From: Sistotremastrum niveocremeum HHB9708
Lineage: Eukaryota; Basidiomycota; Agaricomycetes; Sistotremastrales; Sistotremastraceae
Length of the DNA stretch: 64,000 nt
Assembly (NCBI GenBank): GCA_001630475.1
Contig: KV419410.1
Location: 524,621 to 588,620, forward strand
Reading direction: 5' to 3'
Below, piece by piece: positions 21,548-33,137 of the stretch (positions are counted from its first letter, which is position 1; every line of letters starts with the position of its first letter). Position numbers and translations under genes: made by a program. The notes beneath the pieces were generated by a model, which did no database searches, was not told the origin of the DNA, and worked only from the letters and a program-made list of their open reading frames with translations.

Positions 21548-23781
21548 TTAGTTCTTCTTGTCTTTGTCGCCTTCGCTGGAAGGCTCGCTTGACTCGCTTG
21601 ATGACGACTCGGAGCTGTTGTTCTCAGCGTTCTTCTTCTCGTACACCTAAACAACATTGAGACCATGTTCGAGTTCAAATTCAGAGATAACGTACCTTCT
21701 GGAACAAGCCCAAGCTGGCGGTCTGAGTTTCACCAATCTTCTCCTTGATCTGCTCAGCGGTCACTGACGCATCACCGGCCTGACCCTTAGCGGCGATCTC
21801 ACGAAGCTCGGTGACGAGCTGGGTGACCTTGTCCTTCTCCGTGGCATCGAGCTGGTCCTTGAACTCGTTCATAGCTAGAAAACAATCAGCACCCCAAGAT
21901 TCGTAGTGCAACAAATAAGCTTACCCTTCTCGGTATCAGCGCAAACGCTGTCTGCCCGGTTAGACTCCTCAATGACGGCACGTCTTGCCTTGTCGGTCTC
22001 AGCGAATTGTTCGGCATCCTGGACCATCTTCTCGATGTCCTTATCGCTCAATCCAGAGCTGCTGGCAATGGTCATCGACTGATCCTTGTTGGTCGCCTTG
22101 TCCTTTGCCGAGACGTTGACAATGCCATCAGCGTCGATATCGAAAGTGATTTCGATCTGAGGAACGCCCTTGGGAGCGGGAGGGATTCCGACGAGGTTGA
22201 AGTTACCAAGGAGCTTGTTGTCGCGGACAAGCTCACGTTCGCCCTGGAAGATCTTGACTTCGATGGCGGTCTGGCCATCAGCAGCGGTAGAGAAGACCTG
22301 GGACTTCTTGGTGGGAATGGTGGTGTTGCGGTTGATAAGCTTGGTCATGATACCGCCGAGAGTCTCGATACCGAGGGAAAGAGGAGTGACATCGAGGAGG
22401 AGGATGTCGGTGACGTTGCCGGCGAGAACACCAGCTTGGATGGAAGCGCCGATAGCGACAGCCTCGTCAGGGTTAACACCCTTGCTGGGCTCCCTGCCGA
22501 AGGTTGTCTTGACAGTATCGACAACCTTGGGCATTCTGGTCATGCCTCCGACCAAGATCACCTCGTCAACTTCGCTGGCTTTGACACCGGCGTCCGTAAG
22601 AGCCTTCTTGCAAGGGTCGATGGTTCTTTGGATGAGAGGTTGAACGAGACTCTCGAACTGCGAGCGAAGGAGTTTGCTGTTGATGTGCTTAGCACCACTT
22701 GCATCGGCAGTAATGAAAGGCAAGTTGATGTCGGTTTGAGTGGTGCTACTCAATTCGATTTTGGCCTTCTCAGCTGCCTCCCTGATTCGCTGGACCGCCA
22801 TCTTATCATTGGAGATGTCGAGACCGGATTCCTTCTTGAACTCGGACAAGATGTGGTTCACGAGCACGATGTCGAAGTCTTCACCACCCAAGTGAGTGTC
22901 ACCGTTGGTCGACTTGACCTCGAACACGCCCTTCTGCATCTCAAGAATGGAGATATCGAAGGTTCCACCGCCAAGATCGTAGACAGCGATGACTGAGGCG
23001 TTGGTCTTGTCGAGACCATAAGCCAATGCCGCAGCCGTAGGTTCGTTGATCACTCGAAGAACCTCGAGGCCGGCAATTTGGCCTGCGTCTTTCGTAGCTT
23101 GTCGCTGAGCATCATTGAAGTAAGCAGGGACAGTGACGACGGCGTGTCTGTAGTCGTCATTAGTAAGCGGCGTTTATGCGCAATAGAAAATGTCGACGTA
23201 CTTGACGGTTTTGTTAAGATATGACTCTGCCGTCTGCTTCATCTTCGTCAACACCATCGATGACAGCTCCTCTGGTGACAGGAGTTGCGATTTCCCTTCA
23301 TTCTCAATCTTCACCGCAGGTCGCCCGTCCGGTCTGGGTACAACAGTGAATGGCCAATGTTTGATGTCGCTCTGGACCTCCTTGTCCTTGAACTGTCGTC
23401 CAATGAGACGCTTGAAAGCAAAAACAGTCTGCGAGGCATTGACAACGCCTTGACGTTTGGCAGGAAGACCGACGAGACGTTCGCCGTGCTTCGTGAAAGC
23501 GACGACGGAAGGAGTTGTGCGGTTGCCTTCGGCGTTTTCAAGAACTTTCGACTGCTTGCCCTCCATGATAGAGACGCAAGAGTTTGTCGTTCCAAGATCA
23601 ATACCAATGACGGGGCCAGACACCTTGGTGTTCATGTTTCGCGCAATGGCCGACCGCGGGATTTGCTGCAAGGTTCATTAGAACTCGATTTGAGAGCGAA
23701 CGAGAGGGTGTTGAGACATACTGAAAAAGCCCCTGATCTGGGGGTTGCGAAACGAAACGACGAGCGGGCAACGGCGAACAT
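21548..23781 (-). CDS. SSC1: Mitochondrial Hsp70 chaperone
   Basis: A matrix Hsp70 that drives protein import and folding. The first exon codes for an Arg- and Ser-rich presequence starting [15 protein letters not shown], which marks the mitochondrial paralogue. The ATPase domain shows [13 protein letters not shown] (phosphate 1), [10 protein letters not shown] (phosphate 2) and [12 protein letters not shown]. The linker and substrate-binding domain follow with [17 protein letters not shown]. The C-terminus is acidic and Ser-rich and ends GDKDKKN, as in fungal mitochondrial forms. At least four introns are needed. The one near 23209-23150 is placed because it joins NKTVK to [16 protein letters not shown]. 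Total length is close to the normal 660-680 residues. The Lon protease of the same compartment lies 3.4 kb away on the same strand. Confidence 0.95.
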
Positions 23782-24791
23782 GGTGGGCAAGAGAAAGAGA
23801 GCAGTGAGCTCAGCGAACGGACGCGCAAGTTGAGTTGAGAAAAAAAGATTGGAGCGCCGATCGCCAGAAATTTTCGGCTCGGCAAACCCCGGCCAAGTCA
23901 TTTTTATTCGAGAACTATCTACCGCTAAAGTCAAAAGCTGCCATTCCGTCTTTATTCGCATTGTCTCCGGAACTACGAGGAGTTGGATGCAGCAGCCCAA
24001 TTCCGAGCCCGGAAAACACTCGAGTGTCTTGTTTCCGGCCTGAAGACTCACAGGCCTGTCCAACCCCATTGGATAACCTTTCTGATTTCCTGAATGCTTG
24101 CTGTACCTTGCTCTTACCTGTTAAAGAGATGATGTTTACCCCCTGAAGGTGCTCATGAATATTTAATAGAATCACCCCTCTAATTCACTATCTCTCGTTG
24201 ACTTCGTGTCCCAATCTAAGGCTAACTCCAGCCACGGCTTGAACCGAGAGGTACTGTCGCACGCACTCTATTTGTGCCGATTCCTGGGATTTTCTTTTTT
24301 GAATAAAAAAACGTATACGCCACGAAGTTCTATTACTCGAGAAGTTGGGTCGGGATCTGGGTTGCAGTTCAATGAGCTTAACGCACCAGTCACTCGTAGA
24401 CTGCATCTGTCTAGGTGTTGGCAGGACGTCTTTCTTCCTTTCAATGTCAGTACTTTCTACTTTGTCGGTCATCTTATTAATACCCTGCATCTTATGGTGG
24501 CAGGATGGTATTCATATGAATCATATCATAACGATCGTCCCTGACTTTCTCCTTTTTTCGAAATATTTGGCAGCGTATAGCTCGTTGTTACCATAGTATT
24601 CGGACAGTCTCCACCATTATTGCCATGGGATCCCTCGATTACAATACGGCTTGACGATCGGTTGTGCCTGTGCCACCCACTCTTTATCGCCTTCGAACTC
24701 AGCGGCGGAGTCCAAACATGAATAACAAAAGGGCGAATTGAAGTCTTCACCCTAAACCGGCATCTCTTCTCAGACGTCCATCATCATCCTC
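23782..24791. promoter_or_regulatory. Divergent intergenic region, SSC1 and a hypothetical gene
   Basis: About 1 kb between divergent start codons. Promoter sequences of both genes are expected. Heat-shock elements might be present for SSC1 but were not identified with confidence. No open frame here looks coding. Confidence 0.4.
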
Positions 24792-25491
24792 ATGAATACC
24801 TCTATCTTCCGAGACGAGACTCGTCCTCACACCGAGTACCGAAACGGGAATTACGAGCACGGTATAGAGACAGTTTTTGCGGTATCTTGCAATCCTGCAA
24901 GTGGTGTACAAGTGAGTGGCACGACGCTCCACAGTCTTGTTCTGGCTCAACAGTCATTCTCATGTTATTCAGATTGAGGAAGCTCATTCCGACAGCCTTG
25001 ATGAGGGTGTAGTGGAGCGTGGTGGCGAAAGAACGAACGAGTCACTCTCGGAATCAGACTTTGAAGTAGAGCCATTTCCATCTCTCCCCTGGTCAGGCCT
25101 AGGGCCACTCCAATTCGACGGCCACAACCTTGCCCAACCTGTGCCCAAGAACACTGGCATCACTCCCGCTCTGCAAAATTCTATCATCGACACATGCAGA
25201 CTCAACGAAGCGAGCGAGGAACTGTTCGAATCTTTTGTCAAGGTTCGCATTCAAGCTTCTCCTCCTCCCCTCCTCACCAATCAAAAACAGGTTCTAGAAA
25301 ACGTCGATGCCAATGTGGCAGTGGCTCAAGCTATGCACTTTGCCTCCACATTGAGTCATGTGCAGCTTAGCCACGAATTACTTCGTTCGGTCAAGTTACA
25401 GAACGATCTTCTGGCTTCCATAGAGGAGCAGAGCAGGTTGACTAGCTCGCGAGCAAATAGTGGCGAACGTGTAAGAGTGACTTCTCCCTAA
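24792..25491 (+). CDS. Hypothetical protein, about 210 residues
   Basis: I do not recognise this gene. Exon 1 starts at ATG 24792 and ends at a good donor (CAA|GTGAGT) at about 24912. The next exon begins after TTATTCAG near 24972 with IEEAHSDSLDEG and runs in frame to a stop at 25491. The N-terminal half is acidic and low in structure, with SLSESDFEVEPFPSLPW. The C-terminal half, about residues 110-195, is predicted helical and contains MHFASTLSHVQLSHELLRSV. A 48 nt stretch from about 25243 could be a further in-frame intron (GTTCGC...AACAG); both versions keep the frame. It is convergent with the DUF7918 gene, 217 bp apart. Confidence 0.55.
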
Positions 25492-25708
25492 TCCTGCGTC
25501 GAACCTGATAATGAGCATAGGATTCTGCAACCCTACAGCTAATCAGGATGGCGATGAGTTGTGATACACAAATTGATCCACGAGCATTGTGAGAAACCTA
25601 GCTTGAACAGAACAAAATACAACCGTAGAGGGTATACATGTGGACAGTAATGAAACTTGAGGATGAACTAATAACTTAAAGCCAATATTTTCATGAAAAA
25701 CTTGAGGA
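25492..25708. other. Convergent intergenic region
   Basis: The AT-rich 3' regions of the hypothetical gene and the DUF7918 gene. No other signal was seen. Confidence 0.4.
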
Positions 25709-26907
25709 TCAATCATCTCCTGTTAGATCGATGACTTCCTGGCTGAGAGTGCCACTTTGAGTGCGTGAAGGCTCTCGTCTTCTCCGTTTGGCCTTGATAC
25801 GGAACGGCTGCATTGCATTTTCAACGCGGTAGTTCTGTTCTGACATCGCACGATACGTACCGAAGCCGACAAGAGCTCTATGTCATCATCGGAATCTAGA
25901 TTCTCGACTGCGGGTTCAACCTTAGGCTTAACATCTTCTGGTTCCCTCTTCACCCCCCTGGAATCTTTGGGTTCCTTTTTAACCTTGTATGATGTTGCAG
26001 GATCAATCAGTTCACGGGCTTTCAACCAATCTACGGGTTGGAAAATTCAATATAGATTGTCAATGCTGTTGTCTTCTCTTTATACTGTCGGAGCGTACCT
26101 TCCGGAGCATACGAAAAGATGAAGGTAAGAATCTTGCGGTCGGGGAGTCTTCGGACGTCTCGAATGTGTGTTGGAACATTTTTATTCACTTCGTAAAGAA
26201 AATCGTAAGTATAGTCGGAATGCACAACGGCCATGAAGTTCACCAGGCTCATCCAATTCCGTACAGTGCGTCCCAGCTTTCTTCTGTGTTTCCAGGATGG
26301 GTTTCGTAGTAGGAGCATCTTTAAATTGACGATCCCGTTGTCTACCGGGCTTGACGAAGTCAATTCGTACGCTTATAGTCCCCAGATCTCTGAGCCGTTG
26401 GAGGTCGGCCTCGGCTTCCTCGTCATCCTCTAAAATAAAGCCATTTAGCATTGAAAGCAGAGACATTCGACCACAGCATCCATACCTGTCAGCTTCAGCT
26501 TGGCGAATTTGAAGGGGCATTCTTTGCCGGCCGCTTTGCTGCGACCACTGATTTGCACGCTTTCGCGATTACGACTAGCTAGGAGTAGCTTTCCGTCCAT
26601 AAATAAGCCTAAAAATAATGAGCTCATTCAAGCTAACTTCAGCATGGAGTGACGGTACTCACTGTCAATGTACACATAACCTGCCACGTCTATGTCCTCG
26701 CGAGCAACATTCTCAAAATGAACGGTGAACCTCTAAACCCAGGCTCATTAAACAGATTTTGACGAATCACAGCTCTCTGACCTTTCCTTCTGTACTCGGA
26801 ATGAAACACGTTACATGCGTCTTATTGCGGTCAAAGAGTGTTCGATGCTCGGGCACGCGGAGGCCATCAACTTGAACCCAAACGTTCACTCCGCCCAGCG
26901 TTGGCAT
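25709..26907 (-). CDS. DUF7918 domain protein with C-terminal SUMO-interaction-like motif
   Basis: A member of a large Agaricomycete family of unknown function, recognised from its N-terminal motif pattern. The first exon starts MPTLGGVNVWVQVDGLRVPE, and later exons contain FIPSTEGK, LFMDGKLLLASRN and LGTISVRIDF, all in the family's usual order. The protein continues into a Lys/Glu/Pro-rich tail (VKKEPKDSRGVKREPEDVKP) with repeated VKxEP units that look like SUMO acceptor sites. The last exon was placed with a 53 nt intron (donor GTACGT near 25861), which yields a basic stretch and the ending EVIDLTGDD. VIDLT is a typical SUMO-interacting motif, so the protein may act in the nucleus; this is inference. 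Confidence 0.75.
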
Positions 26908-27223
26908 CCACAAGAAAAACTATATTCTGCAGGAAACTGATGAGGTCCAGCTCAGACGCGTGATGGAAGCGCGACGTACACAGACGATGAACAAAGCAAG
27001 AAGCCCAGAGCATAGAACCGAACCGAGTCTGAGTAGGGTTAGGTCACGCGTCACTAATTTACTTCCGAAGTTGGTTATCATAGCGAAAGCATAATTCAAG
27101 TACTGGTACATCTTGTTTCGGAGTGGTGAGTAAGTAATGTAGTATACAGTGGCGACATTCAAATTATGTTCACGAACGCACAGCAGATAACGATACCTCT
27201 ATCATAGCAGAACGAAAAACAAA
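26908..27223. promoter_or_regulatory. Promoter region of the DUF7918 gene
   Basis: 316 bp between the DUF7918 start codon and the Lon stop codon; both genes are on the minus strand. It must hold the Lon 3' end and the DUF7918 promoter. No motif was called. Confidence 0.4.
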
Positions 27224-30200
27224 TTAAGACGAAGGCGTCGAGGTGGCTGAAACAGGCAAAGGAAGCGTGTCTTTCCATCGTTCCGCTACAGGTTCACCCT
27301 TGAATGCTTCGTGTAGCACTTCGTTGACGGTCTCGACGTAGACGAAGCGGATCCCGGTCTTGACACTCTCCGGCACTTTTTCCTCGATATCCGCACGATT
27401 AGCAGCTGGTGCAAGAATCGTTTTGATACCAGCACGATGCGCTGCCAGAATCTTCTCTTTTAAGCCTCCCACAGGAAGAACTTGGCCAACCAGAGATATT
27501 TCTCCAGTCATAGCTGTCACAAAATCAGCGATAGCCGCTTGACATCTGGCCATAGTTGCTCACCAATATCCGGATTGATTTTAGTCTTTGTGAATAACGA
27601 CACAAAGGCAGATAGCAATGCAGTACCAGCACTGGGACCTTCTTTGCCGATGCTCCCTTCGGGCATATGCACGTGAACATCCCGATCAGTCAAGAATTGG
27701 GCAGATGGTTCCGTGGTGATGCCCAAGTCATACGCGTGGCTTTTGACCCAGCTGAGTCCTATTTGCGCAGACTCGCGGATGACTTCTCCAAGTTTACCAG
27801 TAAGCTGAAGACCACCTTTTCCGGGCATGCTCTGCGCGAGGAAATGAGTTAAATGAAGAGCAATCGGAAAAGTAACTTACAGTGGCTTCGATAGGCATTA
27901 CGGCTCCCGAGCCATTACCGAGGTATCCCAATCCCGTGCTCACTCCTGCTGGAGGCGGCGTAGAGTACATGCGATCTTGATGGTATACTGGAGGGCCAAC
28001 ATATTGCTTCAGATTGTCAGGGGTGATCCTGACGTGGACGGACGCCGGCACATCCAATGGTTTCCGCTGTTCAGTCGTCACTAATCGTTCACCATCGCTT
28101 TTCGGAACCGAAGACTCTGATTTGACAGACGCATCCACCGGTGCGTCTTGCGCATCTACTGTCTTGGCTTGACCCTGAGCGTCTTTCGGTTGATCTGGCA
28201 TAGCCGCCGACTCAGGGAAGACATCTTCGCCGAGATCTTGGACAATGTTGAAAGCAGCCTTGCGGTAGATCTGAGGATGGAGCAATCAGTAGTGGAGCTT
28301 CTTCGTCAAGTTCATAAGACCAACCTTGTCTATATGCTTCTTCAAATTGCGGACCCCACTCTCTCTGCAGTAGTACTTGATGAGCAAGTCCACCGACGCC
28401 GGGTCCAACAGCACATCGGCATTCTTGAGACCAGCTGCTTCTTTCGCCTGCGGACCCAGATATTTTTCTGCGATGACCGACTTCTCCTCCGACACATAAC
28501 CACTAACTTCCAGTACCTCCATACGATCCAAGAGTGGTGCAGGAATGGTATCGAGAGTGTTTGCTGCATGATGGTTAGTACAAGAAGAGCGTATGTAAGA
28601 GTTAAACGGACCTGTACAAACAAAGAGAACACGAGACAAGTCTACTGGGACATCCATGTAGTGGTCTAGGAAAGCGGTGTTTTGCTCCGGATCCAACATC
28701 TCCAGCAAGGCGCTTGCGGGATCACCATTGATACCACGTCCGATTTTGTCGACTTCATCGATCAGGACCAGCGGGTTCTCCGTTCCAACGCGTTTCAGAG
28801 CTTGAATTATCTTGCTTGGCAAAGCTCTGGAGATACACGTCAATCAATGGGGAGGAGCGATTGATTCAAGCAGCTCACCCGACATAAGTTCTTCTGTGAC
28901 CTTTGATTTCAGCGACATCAGTGAGACCACCAACAGAGAATCGGAAGAACTGTCTGTTCAATGCGCGGGCAATGCTCTTTCCGATACTCGTTTTGCCCAC
29001 ACCAGGGGGTCCCACAAAACAGATGATCTTTCCTTCTACCGTGCCCCGCAATTTCCCCACAGCCAGGAACTCAAGAATGCGGTCTTTGACATCTTTCAGT
29101 CCGTAATGGTCCTCGTCTAGAACCTTGATGGCATGAGAGATTGAGTAGTTTTCTTTGGAATGTTGTCCCCAAGGGATCTGAATTTGCGCATCAGACTCAA
29201 GCGTAGCAGGATGATGTGCGAAGTCCTCACCTGAGTGAGCCATTCGAGGTAGTTGCGGGTCACGTTGGCTTCCGAAGCGGCGGGTTCAAGATGCATGAGC
29301 TTATTGAGCTCCTCGTCGAAGACCTTCCGGACAGGTTCGGGCATCTTTAAGCTCGCAGCTCTCTCCTTGAACTTCTCAATGAGTTTGTCCTTGCCGTCGC
29401 TTTCCATGCCCAGTTCCTTCTTGATACCTTTGAGTTGCTCCATCAAGTAGTACTCTCTCTGCCTCTTCGCTATCTTGGAATCGACGTCCCTGGAGATCTT
29501 TGACTGTAACTGAGCATTGATCAGCTCTTTCTTGAGCACGAGTAAAGCTTTCCGGAGGCGGTCTTCAACGACAAGACTTTCCAGAACGTCCTGCAGTTCC
29601 TGAACTTCGCCCGTAGATACAGCCGCCGCAAAATCGGCGAGTTTGTCGGGTTCGTCGAAGACGTTCATTGCGACCTGATTGATTGAGAAGTTCGTGATTT
29701 GGTCTCGGAAGAGAGGATTAAGTTGAGCGATATCCTTGAATACAGAAACGATCTCCGACATGATGGCCCGGACGTATTGGTCGTCTTTGTTATATGGTTG
29801 GGAGACCATATTCTGCACATTGACAATCGATATCGCATAATCGTGGAGGAAAGCCGTTTGAAGAGGAACTTGAAGAGGGTCAGACTTGATACAACGAGAT
29901 AAAAGGGTTCTTACGTGGAGAAATGGGCGTAGGTTTCTGTAGTTCTTCCGACAAGTTTTCCTGAGATGAACCCGGTGTTGGTGGTGGTGTTACCAAGTCC
30001 TCGGGTTCCTGGGCAGGCTCAACCTGAGCAGTGGAAGTTACTGAGCCGTTTTTTACGAGATCCGTTATTCTTATGCGCCGGTGAGGATAGAGGACAGCGG
30101 TCAAGCCTTCGTCCTTGTCATCGTCCTTGACCGCGCCGCCGCTAGTGCTGAAGACACTGGTTATTTGAGCGAATACGCCGACGGGGTGGACAGAGTTGAT

Positions 30201-30866
30201 ATCAGTGATGACATCGCTGTCCGTGTGCTCGTCCTTCAGGAGGAAAGCACCGAGATATGGCTGCCCTCGCTTCATCATCTCCTTCACGGCCGCGACAACA
30301 GCAGGATTTCGAATCACCACTGCCTTGTAGAAACCAGGAAACAAAGGGCGTCGTGCGATGGGCAAAGCTAGTAACTGAGGGTAAACTTCAGGTACGGCTT
30401 GCCTGGTAATGGCTGAGGAGGATTGGGGAGGTGATGGAGGTCCATCGGCGGGTGGTGAGGATGAGCTGGATGGCGAATCTCCATCACTTGAGCCAGAGCT
30501 CGCACCTGACGATGAAGCAGGGGGTCCATTGGTGCTCTCGTCTTCCGAGTTCTCTGAAAGCTCGACTTCACGCTCCTCCTTCCCGTCTTTCGCTTTGTTC
30601 TGGCTCCCAGGCGCCACACCTCGCGCATTCCCTTTGCTGTTTATCCAACGAGGATGATGTACGGGTTTCGAAGGCCGCACAAAGCCTGTAGACGACGTTG
30701 AAGTGAACAGACGACGTCTGTTGATCGAAGGTCTTGTGCCAATGTTATGTCCCAATAATGAACGATCGGAAAGGGAGGTTGCCTCTGCTCGTCGTCGACA
30801 TTTTGAGACGGTAGTAAAGTTCTTGATAGACGCAAGAGTTGAAGGCGAGGGTCTGAGACGATTCAT
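27224..30866 (-). CDS. PIM1: Mitochondrial Lon protease
   Basis: An ATP-dependent serine protease of the mitochondrial matrix that degrades damaged proteins. The N-terminus (from ATG 30866) is rich in Arg and Ser without acidic residues at first, fitting a presequence. It is followed by a long Ser/Pro-rich low-complexity stretch and the Lon N-domain ([19 protein letters not shown]). The AAA+ module shows Walker [10 protein letters not shown], Walker [13 protein letters not shown] and [10 protein letters not shown]. The protease domain has the catalytic Ser in [12 protein letters not shown] and the catalytic Lys in [14 protein letters not shown]. The protein ends soon after ERWKD. Several introns interrupt the frame, for example near 29890, 29230, 28870, 28610, 28290, 27880 and 27555. 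The order and spacing of domains is that of a full-length Lon of about 1,100 residues. Confidence 0.95.
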
Positions 30867-31053
30867 AGACGTCTCAGTAAAGAGACCTGCGAGTCTGACG
30901 CGTCTGAGTCCCAGGCCGCTGTTTCTAATCCGGCGATCGACCTCTAAAAATCTTTGTCATGACCCACAACCACGTGGCAAAGGTTACAATGAACTACAAA
31001 GTGTTCAAACTCATAAAACGAAGTCTTTAAAAATGCAACGAAATGATCTCGGT
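30867..31053. promoter_or_regulatory. Promoter region of PIM1
   Basis: 187 bp between the Lon start codon and the stop codon of the next gene on the same strand. It contains the Lon promoter or leader and the 3' end of the upstream gene. Confidence 0.4.
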
Positions 31054-32843
31054 CTACACATGTGTCGTTCCAGCCTTTCCCACTATCGTCGCAACTCTAC
31101 GAAGTCCTCCAGAGGGACCCGGCAAGCGCGAGGCCATGCTGATCGGTCTGGGAATGGACCCCTTGTGAACGGTCCGAGCTGTTGCAATATCGGGAGATCC
31201 GGCTTTGCCTCGTATCGAAGTAATCGAAGAAGCTCGGGCGAGTCCAGCGGGCTTGAGCTTACTGGGTCGAGAGATATTCGAGTTCGACTCCAGATCTTCT
31301 CGAGCGTTGTACGAGGATGGCGGCAAGCTTCCTTTCACGAGGATCCGTTTCGCGCCTCCTACAGTAGAGGCAGCTCGAACAAGGCCTCCTGTTCGTCCTG
31401 ATACAGGTCCAACGGCTGCGGGCTCGATTCTCGAGGCCGACGAGCTCACGGGAACCCGCTGGGCTTTGTGCTTTGGGGCTACAACTGGAGCTGGAGCCTT
31501 GTCCTTCACAGTCTTCTCTTCAGTCGCGTTCTCCTGAGAAGAACGAGGTGCGGGGGCGACTTTCTTTTTCTCCTGGACAATATGGGATTCGACCTCGTTC
31601 GCAGTAATGTTAACGGTGGTCGACTTGGAGAGTGGAAGCGCTTTAGGCCTGATCTGTGTCGGCTTCGCCCCGATCGAAGGCTTGGATGCGATGTCCGTAC
31701 GAATTTCTTCAGTGACCTGGAGAACGGGAGATTTTTTGCGAAGAACAGGACTCTTGGGCGTGATTCCAGCACCTATATCAATGTCTCAGAGTCTGAAATA
31801 GGCGAGGTATCATTGCTCACCTTTGGACCTGCCGGGACTTCTGACGGGAGTTCTTGGCGATTCTTCGATGTCGACGAGAAGCCCTCCGTTGAGTGGCGCG
31901 GCCACCTTGGGGGACTTCCCGACTTCAGAGCTTGGAGTCGTGCAGGTGCCAAAAGCCATGTCCATATCATGGGCAGAAGGAATAGCGGGAGGTTCAGGCA
32001 GTGTGACCTCTTTTTGTAGTTTGGATCGCATAGGGGGAGGAGGGTCGAAATCGGAAGACATGTCTGAATCTGCGGCACCCAGGAATGACATATTTCCTTT
32101 CAACAAGTCGAAACTCGTATCTAGAGGCGTGATGTTAAGCAGATCACTTGAAACGCGGGGCCGATTGTGATCCACGGGACTGCGTGGTTTAGGGATGGAT
32201 GAAGGTGGTGAAAGCGAATGACGGTTGGGTGTAATACATTTTGGACTGCTGGATGCGATGGAAGATGGTAAAGCAAATACATGTGATGGAGTAGATGTGG
32301 ACTCTTTCAGAGCAGCAGGAGCGTGATCTGATCTCGAGAAAACGGGCGGCGAGGGTAATGGGGTTGAGACGGCTGTTGAACTCGGTCAGTAACAATGCTC
32401 GAGTGACAGCAGCTGAAAAGGCGACCTTGAACATTCGGGATTGAATCTGCGCTCTGGATAACCTCGGGAGATCCAAACTCAATAAGAGGCAGGACTTGTG
32501 GCTGCTCGAGCGAGGCTTTGGGAGACTCCGTGGTCGGTGTCTCAGGCTCGTCCGATAGCTCGACTAAAGGCTCCATTAATCGCGACAGCGGAGGTTTGCT
32601 CGAGATTGCCTTCTTTGTCTCCTTCGGCCTCGAGAACGTTCTGTTAAAGAAGGCGGTCAAGGATATCTGGTCCTTGGGCGATGGCAAGGAATCGTTTGCA
32701 GCGGGTCGTGCGGGAGTGGCATTATTGTCTTGAGAAGTAGCGTGAACGGGCGTAACAGACGTGATGGACGTTTCCGGTGACTTAGTAGTACATATGACCA
32801 GAGGGTCGAAAAGGTTGAGGACACTGGATCTACGTGAAGGCAT
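31054..32843 (-). CDS. Disordered S/T-P-rich protein of unknown function
   Basis: I do not recognise a domain. The gene starts at ATG 32843 (MPSRRSSVLNLFDPLVIC) and can be followed through two introns. One is near 32425-32373 and joins to PLPSPPVFSRSDHAP; the other is near 31820-31773. The frame continues to the stop at 31054, giving more than 500 residues. The protein is full of Ser-Pro and Thr-Pro pairs (TPTTESP, SPRTPVRSP, ITPKSPVL) and basic Ser-rich segments (ARASSITSIRGKAG), which is typical of proteins phosphorylated by cyclin-dependent kinases. Such proteins often have cytoskeletal or chromosome roles, but that is only a guess. It lies between the Lon and XRN1 genes, all on the minus strand. 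Confidence 0.6.
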
Positions 32844-33137
32844 GGCACGAAACTAGAACTGGACTGCTAACGTAATCAACTTGAAGAGCGCGACGACGCA
32901 CGTGACTACATTGCCTTTCCTTTTTGAGCGTCCCCGCCGAAGGAAACACAGCTTGCGCATTACATTCGCTTTCCACAGTAAGTGTACACATATCGACCGC
33001 ATGCGCCTGGCCATAAGTGTATGAGTAGTAGAGGTACATTGAACGTAAGACAACAGTGCTACAGCAGTTACAACGAAAGCCCAATGTTAACAAACGATGA
33101 GATGCAAATCTCGAGACACAGAGAGCCCGCCACGCCT

